Source of the DNA: Polynucleobacter meluiroseus
GTDB taxonomy: Bacteria; Pseudomonadota; Gammaproteobacteria; Burkholderiales; Burkholderiaceae
Direction: 5' to 3'
DNA: 64,000 bases
Assembly: GCA_945879115.1 (NCBI GenBank)
Contig: CAMDUR010000003.1
Coordinates: 1 to 64,000, forward strand
A program made the translations under genes and the position numbers. The first letter of the stretch is position 1; each line of letters opens with the position of its first letter. The notes under the pieces are model-generated. The model did not search any database. It was not told the DNA's origin and was given only the letters and a program-made list of their open reading frames with translations. Positions 15,720-24,690 of this stretch are shown one piece after another.

Positions 15720-16319
15720 CTAAGGCTTTGATGAATTCGAGAATTCAATCGGAGCTGCATTTTCAGGATGACAGCCGATCTTATCCTTATAAAATTCTCT
15801 AAAAAAAATGAGATCCTTTTCAACATCTCCACTTGGAGTAAAGAAGTCAGTTAAACCAATATCTTTATTTTTGTAGTCTAAATAAGCCATTCCTATCGGG
15901 ACGCTTGCCTCTACTGCAATATGATAAAAACCACTCTTCCATCCGGATGTTTTTCGACGGGTGCCTTCAGGAGCAATAACCATCCACAAATAATTAGAGT
16001 TGGAGAAGGATTGAGCTAAAGAATTCACATAACCCTGTGAACTGTGACGAATAATTGGCATGCCGCCAATACCTTGAAGCCAAGAGCCAAAGATGGGGAT
16101 CTGAAACAAAGTATGTTTAGCTAAGAACTTGAACTCAAGACCCATGGCCCATTTAGCTAGAATTCCAATACAAAAATCCCAATTAGATGTGTGTGGATAA
16201 AAAATAATGACGCCATGGGGACCAGGCAAACCATTGAAAGAGCACTTCCAACCCAGAAGCTTCAAAAGCTGATGAGCAAATTTATTGGGGGTCAATTGAA
16301 TGGGATAGTTCTGTGACAT
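15720..16319 (-). CDS. Lysophospholipid acyltransferase family protein
   Basis: A 199-residue PlsC-like acyltransferase. The HX4D box reads HTSNWD; the second box is IAPEGTRRKTSGWKSGFYHIA, and IFGSWLQGIGGMPIIR lies between. It probably acylates a lysophospholipid or related glycerol/ornithine lipid in the inner membrane. Length is at the short end of the family. It is transcribed with the esterase. Confidence 0.87.
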   Translation of the reverse strand: MSQNYPIQLTPNKFAHQLLKLLGWKCSFNGLPGPHGVIIFYPHTSNWDFCIGILAKWAMGLEFKFLAKHTLFQIPIFGSWLQGIGGMPIIRHSSQGYVNSLAQSFSNSNYLWMVIAPEGTRRKTSGWKSGFYHIAVEASVPIGMAYLDYKNKDIGLTDFFTPSGDVEKDLIFFREFYKDKIGCHPENAAPIEFSNSSKP

Positions 16320-16404
16320 TCAATACAGTTTAATAGCATTTTTACACTGGGCTGATTAAACTCACACTAACAGTCACAAGCAATCAATACGAAAAATTAA
16401 TCAA

Positions 16405-16797
16405 TTGAATCATCCACCATGCCCCTGCGGCGGCAAGTCATACGCCACATGTTGTGAACCCTTTCATCAGGGATTAGAGCTAGCCCCTACTCCAGAAAAG
16501 CTGATGCGCTCAAGGTACAGCGCATACGCTATGACACTAGAGCCCTACCTCTTATCAACCTGGCATAACGATACGCGTCCAGATGAGCCATTATTCCAAG
16601 ATCAAGAGCCAACCCAATGGGTAGGCTTAACAATCAAAAACCAATTAATAGCGGATGATCACATATCAGGCACAGTTGAGTTCGTTGCTATATTTAAGGT
16701 GAATGGCAAAGCTCATCGCATACATGAAATCAGCCAATTCATTAAACAAGGCCAACAATGGGTTTATGTTGATGGTCAATTTCCAGATATAAAATAA
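16405..16797 (+). CDS. YchJ-family protein with SEC-C zinc motif
   Basis: A 130-residue protein: the N-terminal CPCGGKSYATCCEPFH zinc-binding SEC-C motif is followed by the YchJ NTF2-like domain with TPEKLMRSRYSAYAM and a C-terminal FVYVDGQFP-like end. Function unknown. It begins without a clear SD. Five bases separate it from the next gene. Confidence 0.9.
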   Translation: MNHPPCPCGGKSYATCCEPFHQGLELAPTPEKLMRSRYSAYAMTLEPYLLSTWHNDTRPDEPLFQDQEPTQWVGLTIKNQLIADDHISGTVEFVAIFKVNGKAHRIHEISQFIKQGQQWVYVDGQFPDIK

Positions 16798-16801
16798 AGA
16801 T

Positions 16802-17161
16802 ATGAACGAAGAAGAAATCCTCCATAAAATGCGTGCTGTCTTCCAAGACTGCCAAAAACAAGCTCTTGCTTTAACTCAGCACCACCCCAGCCTTCATAAA
16901 GGCTTTGTTGCAGACATGCAATTTGCAAGTACTTATGGGGCTTTTTTAGGAGAGGTCAAGATCAATCACGGTGTTGATCTTGAAAATGATTCAATTGCAC
17001 AAAAATTAGTCGATGCCCTTGCAAAGACTGACTCTCATGCAATTGGTTTACTTAGGGAAGAAATGTATGCTGCACTGGATCAAATGCAGCCAGAGCATTA
17101 TGCAAGTTATATCTTTTTAACTTGCTTCCCAAGCATTTATAAAGCTATGGGTGAAAAGTAA
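16802..17161 (+). CDS. Conserved-looking hypothetical protein
   Basis: A 119-residue soluble, mostly helical protein (MNEEEILHKMRAVFQDC..ALTQHHPSLHKGFVADMQFA). No signal peptide, span or motif I recognise. It starts 4 bases after the YchJ-family gene, so it is co-transcribed with it, and codon use is like the neighbours. Its function is unknown. Confidence 0.7.
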   Translation: MNEEEILHKMRAVFQDCQKQALALTQHHPSLHKGFVADMQFASTYGAFLGEVKINHGVDLENDSIAQKLVDALAKTDSHAIGLLREEMYAALDQMQPEHYASYIFLTCFPSIYKAMGEK

Positions 17162-17184
17162 AGCTTAAGCTTTCGCTTAAGCTC
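17161..17184 (+). terminator. Possible stem-loop after the YchJ operon
   Basis: GCTTAAGC-TTTC-GCTTAAGC at 17163-17182: a perfect 8-bp stem directly behind the stop codon. No T-run follows on either strand, so it may be a processing or weak termination structure between convergent genes. Confidence 0.4.
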
Positions 17185-17188
17185 ACAA

Positions 17189-17260
17189 TCATGCCTTAGG
17201 TGCTGGTGCTTTCTTAGGCTTTTTAGTTTCTTTAGTTTTACGTTGTTGACCTTTAGCCAT
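17189..17260 (-). CDS. 23-residue Lys-rich basic protein
   Basis: The product begins MAKGQQRKTKETKKPKK and ends PAPKA: 9 Lys and 1 Arg in 23 residues. The ATG at 17260 has AGGAG 5-6 bases upstream, so translation is likely. Short basic proteins opening MAKGQxRxxKExKKPK are found in many betaproteobacteria, to my knowledge without assigned function; nucleic-acid or ribosome binding is an inference from charge. Confidence 0.7.
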   Translation of the reverse strand: MAKGQQRKTKETKKPKKAPAPKA

Positions 17261-17318
17261 GTTTTTCTCCTAATAAAAAGAATTTATATCTTATCGCCAA
17301 TTTAGCGATTTGAGGGTT

Positions 17319-17789
17319 TTATTTTAGCTCTTTAATGGTTCCTGAGCGCTTCGAATCAGTCCAATACTTCTGCATCTCTAAGAATAGGAAGGAAGCTGAC
17401 CATGCCACCAATAGTAGACCAAGCAGGCTCTCAACGCCGGTTAAATAGCGAACATAACCTTGTGCGACAAAATCACCATAGCCTACTGTCGTAAATGTAA
17501 TAAATGAAAAATAGACATAATCCATAAAAATACCATGTTCTGCAGAAGCTCCAATCAACTGACCCATGCCTGGAAATTGCAATGTGACAAAGTACCCGAC
17601 TGCAAATAACCAAATCTCAACGACGTGCGTCATAAAAATAACCGCCACACCAATTAATACACGATAGCGAGAATGTAGGTGTGAAATACGCGGTAACCAT
17701 CTATCCAATCTCAATAGCACTTCGTAGTGGATCAAGATCGCAGCAAAGATCAAAAAAGTATTAAATATAAAAGCAAAGCTTAGCATCAT
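17319..17789 (-). CDS. Two-pore-helix potassium channel-like protein
   Basis: A 156-residue membrane protein with about four hydrophobic segments. The selectivity filter TVGYGD (101-106) follows a pore helix YVYFSFITFT, and the last span is at about 118-137. No RCK/TrkA-N cytoplasmic domain is attached. A K+-selective channel is well supported; gating is unknown. Monocistronic, with the ilvD terminator upstream of it. Confidence 0.85.
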   Translation of the reverse strand: MMLSFAFIFNTFLIFAAILIHYEVLLRLDRWLPRISHLHSRYRVLIGVAVIFMTHVVEIWLFAVGYFVTLQFPGMGQLIGASAEHGIFMDYVYFSFITFTTVGYGDFVAQGYVRYLTGVESLLGLLLVAWSASFLFLEMQKYWTDSKRSGTIKELK

Positions 17790-17818
17790 AGATACCTTTA
17801 AAAAGAATGGCTTAAGTT

Positions 17819-17850
17819 AAAAACCCCAAGACGATGCTTGGGGTTTTTTA
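17819..17850. terminator. Terminator downstream of ilvD
   Basis: CCCCAAG (17824-17830), 6-nt loop, CTTGGGG (17837-17843), with an A-rich left side and T-run on the right; usable in both directions, serving ilvD on the minus strand. Confidence 0.88.
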
Positions 17851-17867
17851 TTGATTCAGCTCAATGT

Positions 17868-19724
17868 TTAACCAAGAAGCTCGAGATTTCTAACGGCGCC
17901 ACGGTCGGCACTGGTAGCCAAGAGCGCATAAGCCTTAAGAGCAGCAGAAACTTTACGAGGACGAGGCTTGCTTGGTTTCCAACCAAGCTTATCTTGCTCA
18001 ACGCGGCGTTTAGCTAATTCTTCATCACTGACTAAAACATCAATTCTGCGATTCGGAATATCAATACGGATGCGATCGCCGTTACGAACTAAACCAATAG
18101 CGCCACCAGCGGCAGCTTCCGGTGAACAATGACCAATTGATAAGCCAGATGTACCACCTGAGAAGCGACCATCTGTTAGTAAGGCACAAGCTTTACCTAA
18201 ACCTTTTGATTTGATGTAACTGGTTGGGTACAACATCTCTTGCATGCCAGGACCACCCTTAGGACCCTCATATATAACAACCACGATATCGCCTGATTTA
18301 ACTTTGTCTGCCAAGATGTTCTCTACAGCCTCATCCTGACTTTCAACTACGTGTGCAGGGCCTTCGAATACCATCAAGTTGTCATCAACACCAGCTGTCT
18401 TAACCACGCAACCATCTAAAGAAATATTGCCACGCAATACTGCCAAACCGCCATCTTGGCTAAAGGCATGCTTGACTGAGCGTATGCAACCTTCAGCACG
18501 ATCAATATCTAAACTTGGCCAACGGCTGTCTTGGCTAAAAGCAACTTTTGTTGGCACGCCCCCTGGGCCTGCCATGTAAAACTTCTTGACTGCTTCACTT
18601 GGGTTGCGGGCGATGTCCCATTGATCTAAAGCATCTTTCATGGTTTTGGCGTGAATCGTTGGTACATCAGTATGTAACTTACCGCCACGATCTAACTCAC
18701 CCAAAATAGCCATAATGCCGCCGGCACGGTGAACGTCTTCAATATGATATTTATCTGTATTAGGAGCTACTTTACAAAGCTGTGGCACTGTTCTAGAGAT
18801 ACGATCAATATCAGCTAATGTGAAATCTATTTCAGCTTCAAGAGCGATTGCTAATAAATGCAAGATAGTGTTTGTAGAACCACCCATCGCTACGTCTAAT
18901 GTAATGGCGTTCTCAAAAGCTTTTACACCGCCTGAGCGAGGTAATACTGATTCGTCATCTTCTTCATAGTATTTTTTGCAAAGTTCAACAATTTGACGAC
19001 CAGCATTTTTAAATAATTTTTCACGGTCAGCGTGGGTGGCAACAATCGTGCCGTTACCAGGCAAGGATAGGCCCAATGCCTCTGTTAAACAGTTCATAGA
19101 GTTAGCGGTAAACATACCAGAACATGAACCACATGTTGGGCAAGCTGAGCGCTCTACTTCTGCTAAATCAGCATCTGAAACTTTACTATCTGCAGCCATC
19201 ACCATCGCATCAATCAAGTCAATCTTTTTGATTTCAATTGTTTGAGTCTTTGGGTTGAGTAATTTGGCTTTACCGGCTTCCATAGGGCCGCCTGAAACAA
19301 ATACCACAGGAATGTTTAAGCGCATAGCGGCCATCAACATACCCGGGGTGATCTTGTCACAGTTAGAAATACAAACTAAGGCGTCAGCACAGTGTGCATT
19401 AACCATGTACTCCACCGAGTCCGCAATGATGTCGCGGCTTGGCAAGGAATACAACATACCGTCATGACCCATAGCAATGCCATCATCAACAGCAATGGTA
19501 TTAAATTCTTTGGCCACACCACCCGCTGCTTCAATCTCACGAGCCACTAGCTGACCTAGGTCTTTTAAGTGCACATGGCCAGGTACAAATTGCGTGAATG
19601 AATTAGAAATCGCGATGATGGGTTTGCTGAAATCATCATCTTTCATGCCAGTGGCGCGCCACAGAGAGCGTGCACCGGCCATATTACGGCCACCTGTAGA
19701 GGTCTTAGAACGGTATACGGGCAT
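17868..19724 (-). CDS. ilvD: Dihydroxy-acid dehydratase
   Basis: A 618-residue Fe-S dehydratase in valine, leucine and isoleucine synthesis (2,3-dihydroxy acid to 2-oxo acid). Seen: N-terminal [19 protein letters not shown], the cluster cysteines in [11 protein letters not shown] and [13 protein letters not shown], and C-terminal [12 protein letters not shown] and [10 protein letters not shown]. The ATG at 19724 matches the family N-terminus and has AGGAG 9 bases upstream; a TTG 9 bases earlier is not needed. Monocistronic. Confidence 0.97.
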   Translation of the reverse strand: MPVYRSKTSTGGRNMAGARSLWRATGMKDDDFSKPIIAISNSFTQFVPGHVHLKDLGQLVAREIEAAGGVAKEFNTIAVDDGIAMGHDGMLYSLPSRDIIADSVEYMVNAHCADALVCISNCDKITPGMLMAAMRLNIPVVFVSGGPMEAGKAKLLNPKTQTIEIKKIDLIDAMVMAADSKVSDADLAEVERSACPTCGSCSGMFTANSMNCLTEALGLSLPGNGTIVATHADREKLFKNAGRQIVELCKKYYEEDDESVLPRSGGVKAFENAITLDVAMGGSTNTILHLLAIALEAEIDFTLADIDRISRTVPQLCKVAPNTDKYHIEDVHRAGGIMAILGELDRGGKLHTDVPTIHAKTMKDALDQWDIARNPSEAVKKFYMAGPGGVPTKVAFSQDSRWPSLDIDRAEGCIRSVKHAFSQDGGLAVLRGNISLDGCVVKTAGVDDNLMVFEGPAHVVESQDEAVENILADKVKSGDIVVVIYEGPKGGPGMQEMLYPTSYIKSKGLGKACALLTDGRFSGGTSGLSIGHCSPEAAAGGAIGLVRNGDRIRIDIPNRRIDVLVSDEELAKRRVEQDKLGWKPSKPRPRKVSAALKAYALLATSADRGAVRNLELLG

Positions 19725-19857
19725 GGTGAGCAACTCCTTGATTATTTATTTAAGGTCAACTTTGATATTTTATACCTTTAGAGCCGGTAAAAGCGGTAAA
19801 GGCTTTGTAGGCTAAAAGCCCTTACAAACCTTATGGATAGGCTAAAAATTTAGCTTT

Positions 19858-20160
19858 TTATTGAGTGTCAAAGATCTGGTTCATCGCTTTGGCTAAATCA
19901 AGGTCTTTTTGGGATAAGCCACCAATATCGTGGGTGCTTAAATGGACTTTGACGAGGCTGTAGCAATTAAACCAATCAGGATGGTGGTTGATTTGCTCAA
20001 TGATCGGGTAACACGCTGTCATGAATTTAAACGCAGCTTCAAAATTTTTGAATTTGAATTCTTTACTGATCTTCAACCCATCTTGACTTACAGCCCACCC
20101 AGGTAAATGAATTAAATCTGAGGCTTGCAGCTGAATTTGAATTGGCTTAGTACTTGACAT
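19858..20160 (-). CDS. 4a-hydroxytetrahydrobiopterin dehydratase (PCD/PhhB)
   Basis: A 100-residue pterin-4a-carbinolamine dehydratase. The active-site block NHHPDWFNCYSLVKVHLSTHDIGGLSQKD has the His-His-Pro-x-Trp and later His of the family. It normally recycles the pterin cofactor of phenylalanine hydroxylase; no hydroxylase is in the window. It overlaps the DUF2878 gene by 14 bases and is the last gene of that operon. Confidence 0.93.
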   Translation of the reverse strand: MSSTKPIQIQLQASDLIHLPGWAVSQDGLKISKEFKFKNFEAAFKFMTACYPIIEQINHHPDWFNCYSLVKVHLSTHDIGGLSQKDLDLAKAMNQIFDTQ

Positions 20161-20665
20161 GGGATTCTTTCAAACGTTGAGAGTAATAGAATAAAAAAGG
20201 TGTCACTAGCAACCAAATGAATGAAAGTGCCACAATGGCAACGCTGAAATCATTGAACACTCCTGCTTCCATTCTGATGCCTGCCCAATATGCAAAAGGT
20301 CCACTGATGGCACCTAAAACTGCAGCTAGTTTTAAACGGCCAGCCAACCAAGACATCGATGACTGAACCGTCATAGCCAGTGCGGCCCAAATAAATGGCA
20401 TCCAAATGGGAGAGAACCCTGTCCAAAACTCAGATTTGAAACTCATCACACCCAACCAAATTAAGCTTGTATCCGCCACAATTCCGATTGCAATTGCAAT
20501 CATGACCAACTGTAGGTCATGATGGCGATCCTCTGAGACAAACCAAGCCCATACCAATATCAAACTAGAAAGAAAAATGGCTTGCCACTCATAGCCATGC
20601 GCACCACCTAAGATACACAGGAACCAAATTGCCTGAAACTGGATAAAGTTAATCAGTTTTTTCAT
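20147..20665 (-). CDS. DUF2878 membrane protein
   Basis: A 172-residue polytopic protein (about five to six spans) with GGAHGYEWQAIFL near the N-terminus and WLGVMSFKSEFWTGFSPIWM in the middle, which I recognise as DUF2878. Function unknown. It sits between the DUF3833 lipoprotein gene and the pterin dehydratase in one operon. Confidence 0.75.
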   Translation of the reverse strand: MKKLINFIQFQAIWFLCILGGAHGYEWQAIFLSSLILVWAWFVSEDRHHDLQLVMIAIAIGIVADTSLIWLGVMSFKSEFWTGFSPIWMPFIWAALAMTVQSSMSWLAGRLKLAAVLGAISGPFAYWAGIRMEAGVFNDFSVAIVALSFIWLLVTPFLFYYSQRLKESHVKY

Positions 20666-20709
20666 GATGATTGAGTAAGTAAAAAATGATTCTAAATCGA
20701 GCTATCTAA

Positions 20710-21261
20710 TTAAGGGCGCTTATAGAAAGCCAAAGTCACCTCACCTAGGTAAATGCCAAATTTACTCATTTCTGCTTTGTTGAGCATGACCTTATCATCC
20801 ATCTGATACATCCAGTCATTGAACTTGACGTTGTATATTTTTCCATCTACTGGCAGAGCTAATGTGTATGACCAATTAAGAGCATTACCTGAGACTTCAC
20901 CAATTGCTTCACCCACTACATCAGATGCTGTTCCTTGGTAGCGTTTTGGCGCCACCTCAGTCAATGTCCAGACTCTGCGCTGAGTTGTGCCATCTGAATA
21001 GGTAAAAGCTTCATCCAGTACGCCAACTTTTTTACCATCTTTAACAGTCCAGTTAGCTTCAATGACAACTTTAAATCTTTTGACAACTTTGCCACTTCTA
21101 TCGGTAAAGATTCCATGAGCATCAATCGTGCCATTGAAATAAGTTGCCAGATCTAAAGCTGGAGTTTCTTGGGCGTATTCACTGACCTTCACGCTTGAAC
21201 AACCTAATAACATTGAAATGCTCATCAAACCAACTCCTAATGTTTTAATCCATTTACTCAT
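20710..21261 (-). CDS. DUF3833 lipoprotein
   Basis: A 183-residue lipoprotein: signal with lipobox SMLLGC (acylated Cys20), then a lipocalin-like beta domain with ATYFNGTIDAHGIFTDRSGKV and LNWSYTLALPVDGKIYNVKF, as in DUF3833. Probably binds a lipid or fatty acid on the periplasmic face. It overlaps the chalcone-isomerase-like gene by 8 bases. Confidence 0.78.
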   Translation of the reverse strand: MSKWIKTLGVGLMSISMLLGCSSVKVSEYAQETPALDLATYFNGTIDAHGIFTDRSGKVVKRFKVVIEANWTVKDGKKVGVLDEAFTYSDGTTQRRVWTLTEVAPKRYQGTASDVVGEAIGEVSGNALNWSYTLALPVDGKIYNVKFNDWMYQMDDKVMLNKAEMSKFGIYLGEVTLAFYKRP

Positions 21262-21862
21262 TGCAATATGCCTCTAAATTAAGTCTCGGACAGCTATTTC
21301 CAAGAAGGCTCTGCCTAAGTTTGGGAACGCTGGTACGAGGATGTAACCAAATACCAAAAAATGCCTTAGATAATTCTTCACCACGAATTTCACTAATCAA
21401 AAGACCATTATGGAATAGCTGGGTGAGATCACGAGACTTTTTAATCGCCGTGATTGAGTCTCCCTTTTTAACAGTTTTAAATGCTTTACTCAGTTGCGGA
21501 TCCCACAATGCTCGCTTTTCTTTGGTAACACCCATTTTTTCCATCTCTTCTAAGGTTTGCTTATATAAGTCCTGGGCTTCAAATTGACGTAAATATTGAA
21601 GATCTAAAGCGTAACCTCCTTGAGACTCTTTACTGGCAAACAACTGGGCATCGTAGAGCTTAAATCCCCAGTAAATCAGTCTACCCTCTCCCACCACCTC
21701 GGCTTGAGTAATCTGTTGATTGACCAAAGTGATATTCTGAGCTCCTGTTGCTCTAGCTTGATTCATTTGTAAAAATAGTGATGTTGTCAAAAAACCAATA
21801 ATAAAAAGTAGCTTTAATAGGCGTGGGGTTTTTGATAAATCTGAATAAGTAATTGTGTTCAT
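21254..21862 (-). CDS. Exported chalcone isomerase-like protein
   Basis: A 202-residue protein with an N-terminal signal (about 14-40) and the chalcone-isomerase-like fold: VVGEGRLIYWGFKLYDAQLF, FEAQDLYKQTLEEMEKMG, and LISEIRGEELSKAFFGIWLHP. Bacterial members are thought to bind fatty acids rather than isomerise flavonoids. First gene of the operon with DUF3833, DUF2878 and pterin dehydratase. Confidence 0.8.
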   Translation of the reverse strand: MNTITYSDLSKTPRLLKLLFIIGFLTTSLFLQMNQARATGAQNITLVNQQITQAEVVGEGRLIYWGFKLYDAQLFASKESQGGYALDLQYLRQFEAQDLYKQTLEEMEKMGVTKEKRALWDPQLSKAFKTVKKGDSITAIKKSRDLTQLFHNGLLISEIRGEELSKAFFGIWLHPRTSVPKLRQSLLGNSCPRLNLEAYCNE

Positions 21863-21975
21863 TCTCTAAGCTTACTACTGAAACTAAAATTTTTCTTGGC
21901 GAGAAGATTTAAGCTGCAAAAAACCATATGGATAAGTGCTCTAAGAATGCAACTTGCCAAACAGTTGTAATGCTT

Positions 21976-23034
21976 CTAAAAACCAACTTCTCTAAGGAGC
22001 GTCACCAAGATACTTCTTATGAAATCTCCTAAGATGGATTTTGGCCAGGCATAGATCACGACGTTGCCGCGCAGGTAACCTTCAGAGGTTAATGGGGACC
22101 AACCGTCCACTCTTAATCGAACGCGATAGATGGCTTGCTCTGGAATGCTCTTTTTTTCTTGAAGCCTAACGACAATGTCTCCACCGGCAGTAGAGGCAAG
22201 AGCACCATCTACCAGAGTTCGGGTTGCATCTCTATCAATGCTAATAATGCTTAAACTGCTCCCCCATAAACCTCGTCCTTCAGGAATGAATTTTCCCCAA
22301 TTACCTTTATCTAAACGCTTTAGATCAGTCTCAGTAACGTAGCAATCAACTACCCATTGGCGGTCATCCACTAGCGTGACTAATTGAGATCCTTTAGGTA
22401 ACCACTCTCCAACAAATAGATCTGGATTAGCATCAGCAATCACACCAGAATATTGCGCCCGGGGGTTGAGACGAACTTTTTCTTTGATAAAACCATCTAG
22501 TGATTCCTGATTCAACTGCAGTTGTTCACGCAAGATAGCCTGTTGTTTGCGTAGCTGCGGATCAAAACCAGAAGCTGCCACCTGAAAATTTAATGAATCG
22601 ATTCTGGCTTGCGTTTGTGCAATTTTTTTATTGAGTTCTGGAGATTCCAATCCAATAATCAGAGTCCCTGGTTCTACCTCAGATCCTAATGGTGGTGGTA
22701 ATGCTCTCAATTGCACTGGCACAGAAGTAATCATCGTAAAACTTTTCTCAGGCTTAAGCATACCCTGAGTATTGACGGTGACATCAAATGGTACAACCAA
22801 GATCAAGATGATGACAAGGCTGATATAGAAGGCTGGTTTTTGTCGGAACGATGGACCAATCCTATCCCATTGCTTTTGCCAAAGACGAAGCTCTTGAGAG
22901 ATGGGCTTTAATATAAAGTACCACATTTCAACAATGAATAAAGCAATGCCTAAAGCTTTGAAAAAGTAGGTGTAGACCATCACAGCAATACCTATGAAAA
23001 CTGTCCTGTTTTTTCGGATGTTTTTGATAAACAA
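21976..23034 (-). pseudogene. 5'-truncated M50/HlyD-type membrane-fusion protein remnant
   Basis: About 352 residues remain. They show two spans (YTYFFKALGIALFIVEMWYF and FYISLVIILILVVPF), a biotinyl-lipoyl/HlyD barrel-sandwich core (VTVNTQGMLKPEKSF..., GSEVEPGTLIIGLESPEL) with a coiled hairpin, and LYR-type strands after. This is the C-terminal half of proteins that carry an N-terminal M50 (site-2) protease domain. Here an in-frame TAA is found three codons before residue 1, the first codon is TTG without an SD, and the divergent kinase gene starts 25 bases away, so the 5' part is gone. It could still be translated from a later ATG (22977). Confidence 0.6.
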
Positions 23035-23059
23035 AGGTCTTTAAAGTAGTATCCAACTC

Positions 23060-24478
23060 ATGCAATTCGCAAACGAAATCTTCTTTTTGGTTGTTGCCAT
23101 CATTCTTTGGGGGCTATTTTTCGGGTCGAATTTATTATTTAGACTAAGGAAAATCAATCAGCCAGAGGCATTTTGGTTGATCGCACTGGCTTTAAATGCC
23201 ACTTCAATGACCTTATTTGCGCTCGCAAGCAGTACTCACTTAGTACTAGTCACTCTTGGCAATACTCTTCTGCTCGGCAACATTGTTTATTTAGCCATTT
23301 TCTGTCGATCTCTAGGTTGTCAAATTGATCAATCATTAAAAATTCTTGCTCCATTAGGTCTTTTGATTTTTGGTCTGATATTTGAGTATCTAAGACATAA
23401 GGGAACCTTTACAGAGCGAGTGATATTTATTAGCGTTGCTGCCAGCATCTGTCTTATTTGGGAATTGATAGAACTGAAGCATTTAAGAAAGTCGCATCCT
23501 AAACAACTGACATTTTTATTCTTTACGATTGGTGCAGAATTAGCTTTAACTTTTGCAAGATTATTTATTTTGTATAACAGCGGCACAGACTCAATAAACA
23601 ATCTATATCAAGAGGCTCCATTAAGCACGGCTGTAAGATGGTCTTGGGTGGGTGTTTCAATCCTATCTTATATCGCCATTGTTGGCTATTGGATGGAAAG
23701 GCTAAGTGTTGAAAATGCTCAAACTATTCGAGAAAATTTAGAGATTACTTCTCTCTTAAAAGAGAAAGAGCAATTGATCTATAGCTTAATGAAAGCCAAT
23801 AAGACTTCCGCTACCGGCGCTCTATCAGCCTCTATTGCTCACGAGTTGAATCAACCCCTTGGTGCTTCCAGTTTAAATATTGAATTGCTCAAGATGAAAT
23901 TGGGACAAGGAACATTAGATCCAGAGCTGGGTAAAGAAATTTTAGAGTCCTTGGCAAACGATAATCAACGAGCTGCCACCATCGTTAAATCTCTAAGATC
24001 TATCTTTAATGAAGATAAATCTCAATCAGAAAATATTCACATTGGTGATTTAATCACTACGGTTCTGGACATTGTTAAGCCAGAAATAAAGTTTCAAAAT
24101 ATCAAAATTAATAAAAAGATTAATAGCCAACATTTTGTTGAAGTCAATTCTTCTGAAGTGATTCAGGTGCTTCTCAATCTTCTTAATAATGCCATTCAAG
24201 CACTTAGCCAGATTGATCATTCCAATAAGGTGATTAATTTAGAAGTTTTGGATGGCATCAATTTTGTTCAAATAAGTGTCACCGACAATGGCAATGGCGT
24301 TTCATCTGAATATCAATCTCATCTATTTGAACTTCTCAATACCACCAAGAAGACAGGCATGGGTCTTGGTCTTTGGTTATCTAGGCATATTGTTACCAGA
24401 CACAAAGGTTCTATTTCTTATGAAGATGCTTTAGGTGGTGGTGCTAGATTTGTGATTAGATTTCCGTCGGCTGCTTAA
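23060..24478 (+). CDS. Orphan sensor histidine kinase
   Basis: A 472-residue kinase. About seven hydrophobic segments occupy residues 7-211, then a coiled linker, the H-box ASIAHELNQPLGASS with His261, an N-box LLNLLNNAIQALSQ, G1 VTDNGNGVS and G2 KTGMGLGLWLSR. This is the FixL/TtrS/DctB class of transmitter, with a 7TM-like input domain and no PAS domain. No regulator gene is adjacent; the FixJ-type regulator at 5638-6249 is a candidate partner. The stop is followed by a terminator. Confidence 0.87.
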   Translation: MQFANEIFFLVVAIILWGLFFGSNLLFRLRKINQPEAFWLIALALNATSMTLFALASSTHLVLVTLGNTLLLGNIVYLAIFCRSLGCQIDQSLKILAPLGLLIFGLIFEYLRHKGTFTERVIFISVAASICLIWELIELKHLRKSHPKQLTFLFFTIGAELALTFARLFILYNSGTDSINNLYQEAPLSTAVRWSWVGVSILSYIAIVGYWMERLSVENAQTIRENLEITSLLKEKEQLIYSLMKANKTSATGALSASIAHELNQPLGASSLNIELLKMKLGQGTLDPELGKEILESLANDNQRAATIVKSLRSIFNEDKSQSENIHIGDLITTVLDIVKPEIKFQNIKINKKINSQHFVEVNSSEVIQVLLNLLNNAIQALSQIDHSNKVINLEVLDGINFVQISVTDNGNGVSSEYQSHLFELLNTTKKTGMGLGLWLSRHIVTRHKGSISYEDALGGGARFVIRFPSAA

Positions 24479-24511
24479 TGATCGACCATCTAGAGATTGA
24501 GACTGATCTAG

Positions 24512-24546
24512 AAATAAATAAAGGGCTTAGTAGCCCTTTATTTATT
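24512..24546. terminator. Bidirectional terminator between kinase and tRNA-Ser
   Basis: Perfect 11-bp inverted repeat AATAAAGGGCT (24517-24527) / AGCCCTTTATT (24532-24542) with TAGT loop. Confidence 0.85.
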
Positions 24547-24554
24547 AAGTATGT

Positions 24555-24646
24555 TGGCGGAGAAGAGAAGATTCGAACTTCCGATCCAGGTTTCCCCAGA
24601 TGCTCCCTTAGCAGGGGAGTGCCTTCGACCACTCGGCCACTTCTCC
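24555..24646 (-). tRNA. tRNA-Ser (anticodon GCU)
   Basis: Class II tRNA of 92 nt with encoded CCA. Acceptor GGAGAAG pairs with CTTCTCC, D-arm GTGGCCGAGTGG, anticodon stem CTCCC with loop TGCTAA centred on GCT, a long variable arm, and T-arm GTTCGAATC. Reads AGC/AGU serine codons. Confidence 0.95.
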
Positions 24647-24690
24647 GTATCACTTCACTGAATTAAATCAGTGAAGTTGATGATTTTAAA

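Noticed and set aside
24456-24666. Open frames crossing tRNA-Ser
   Set aside because: They run through a clear tRNA and terminator.
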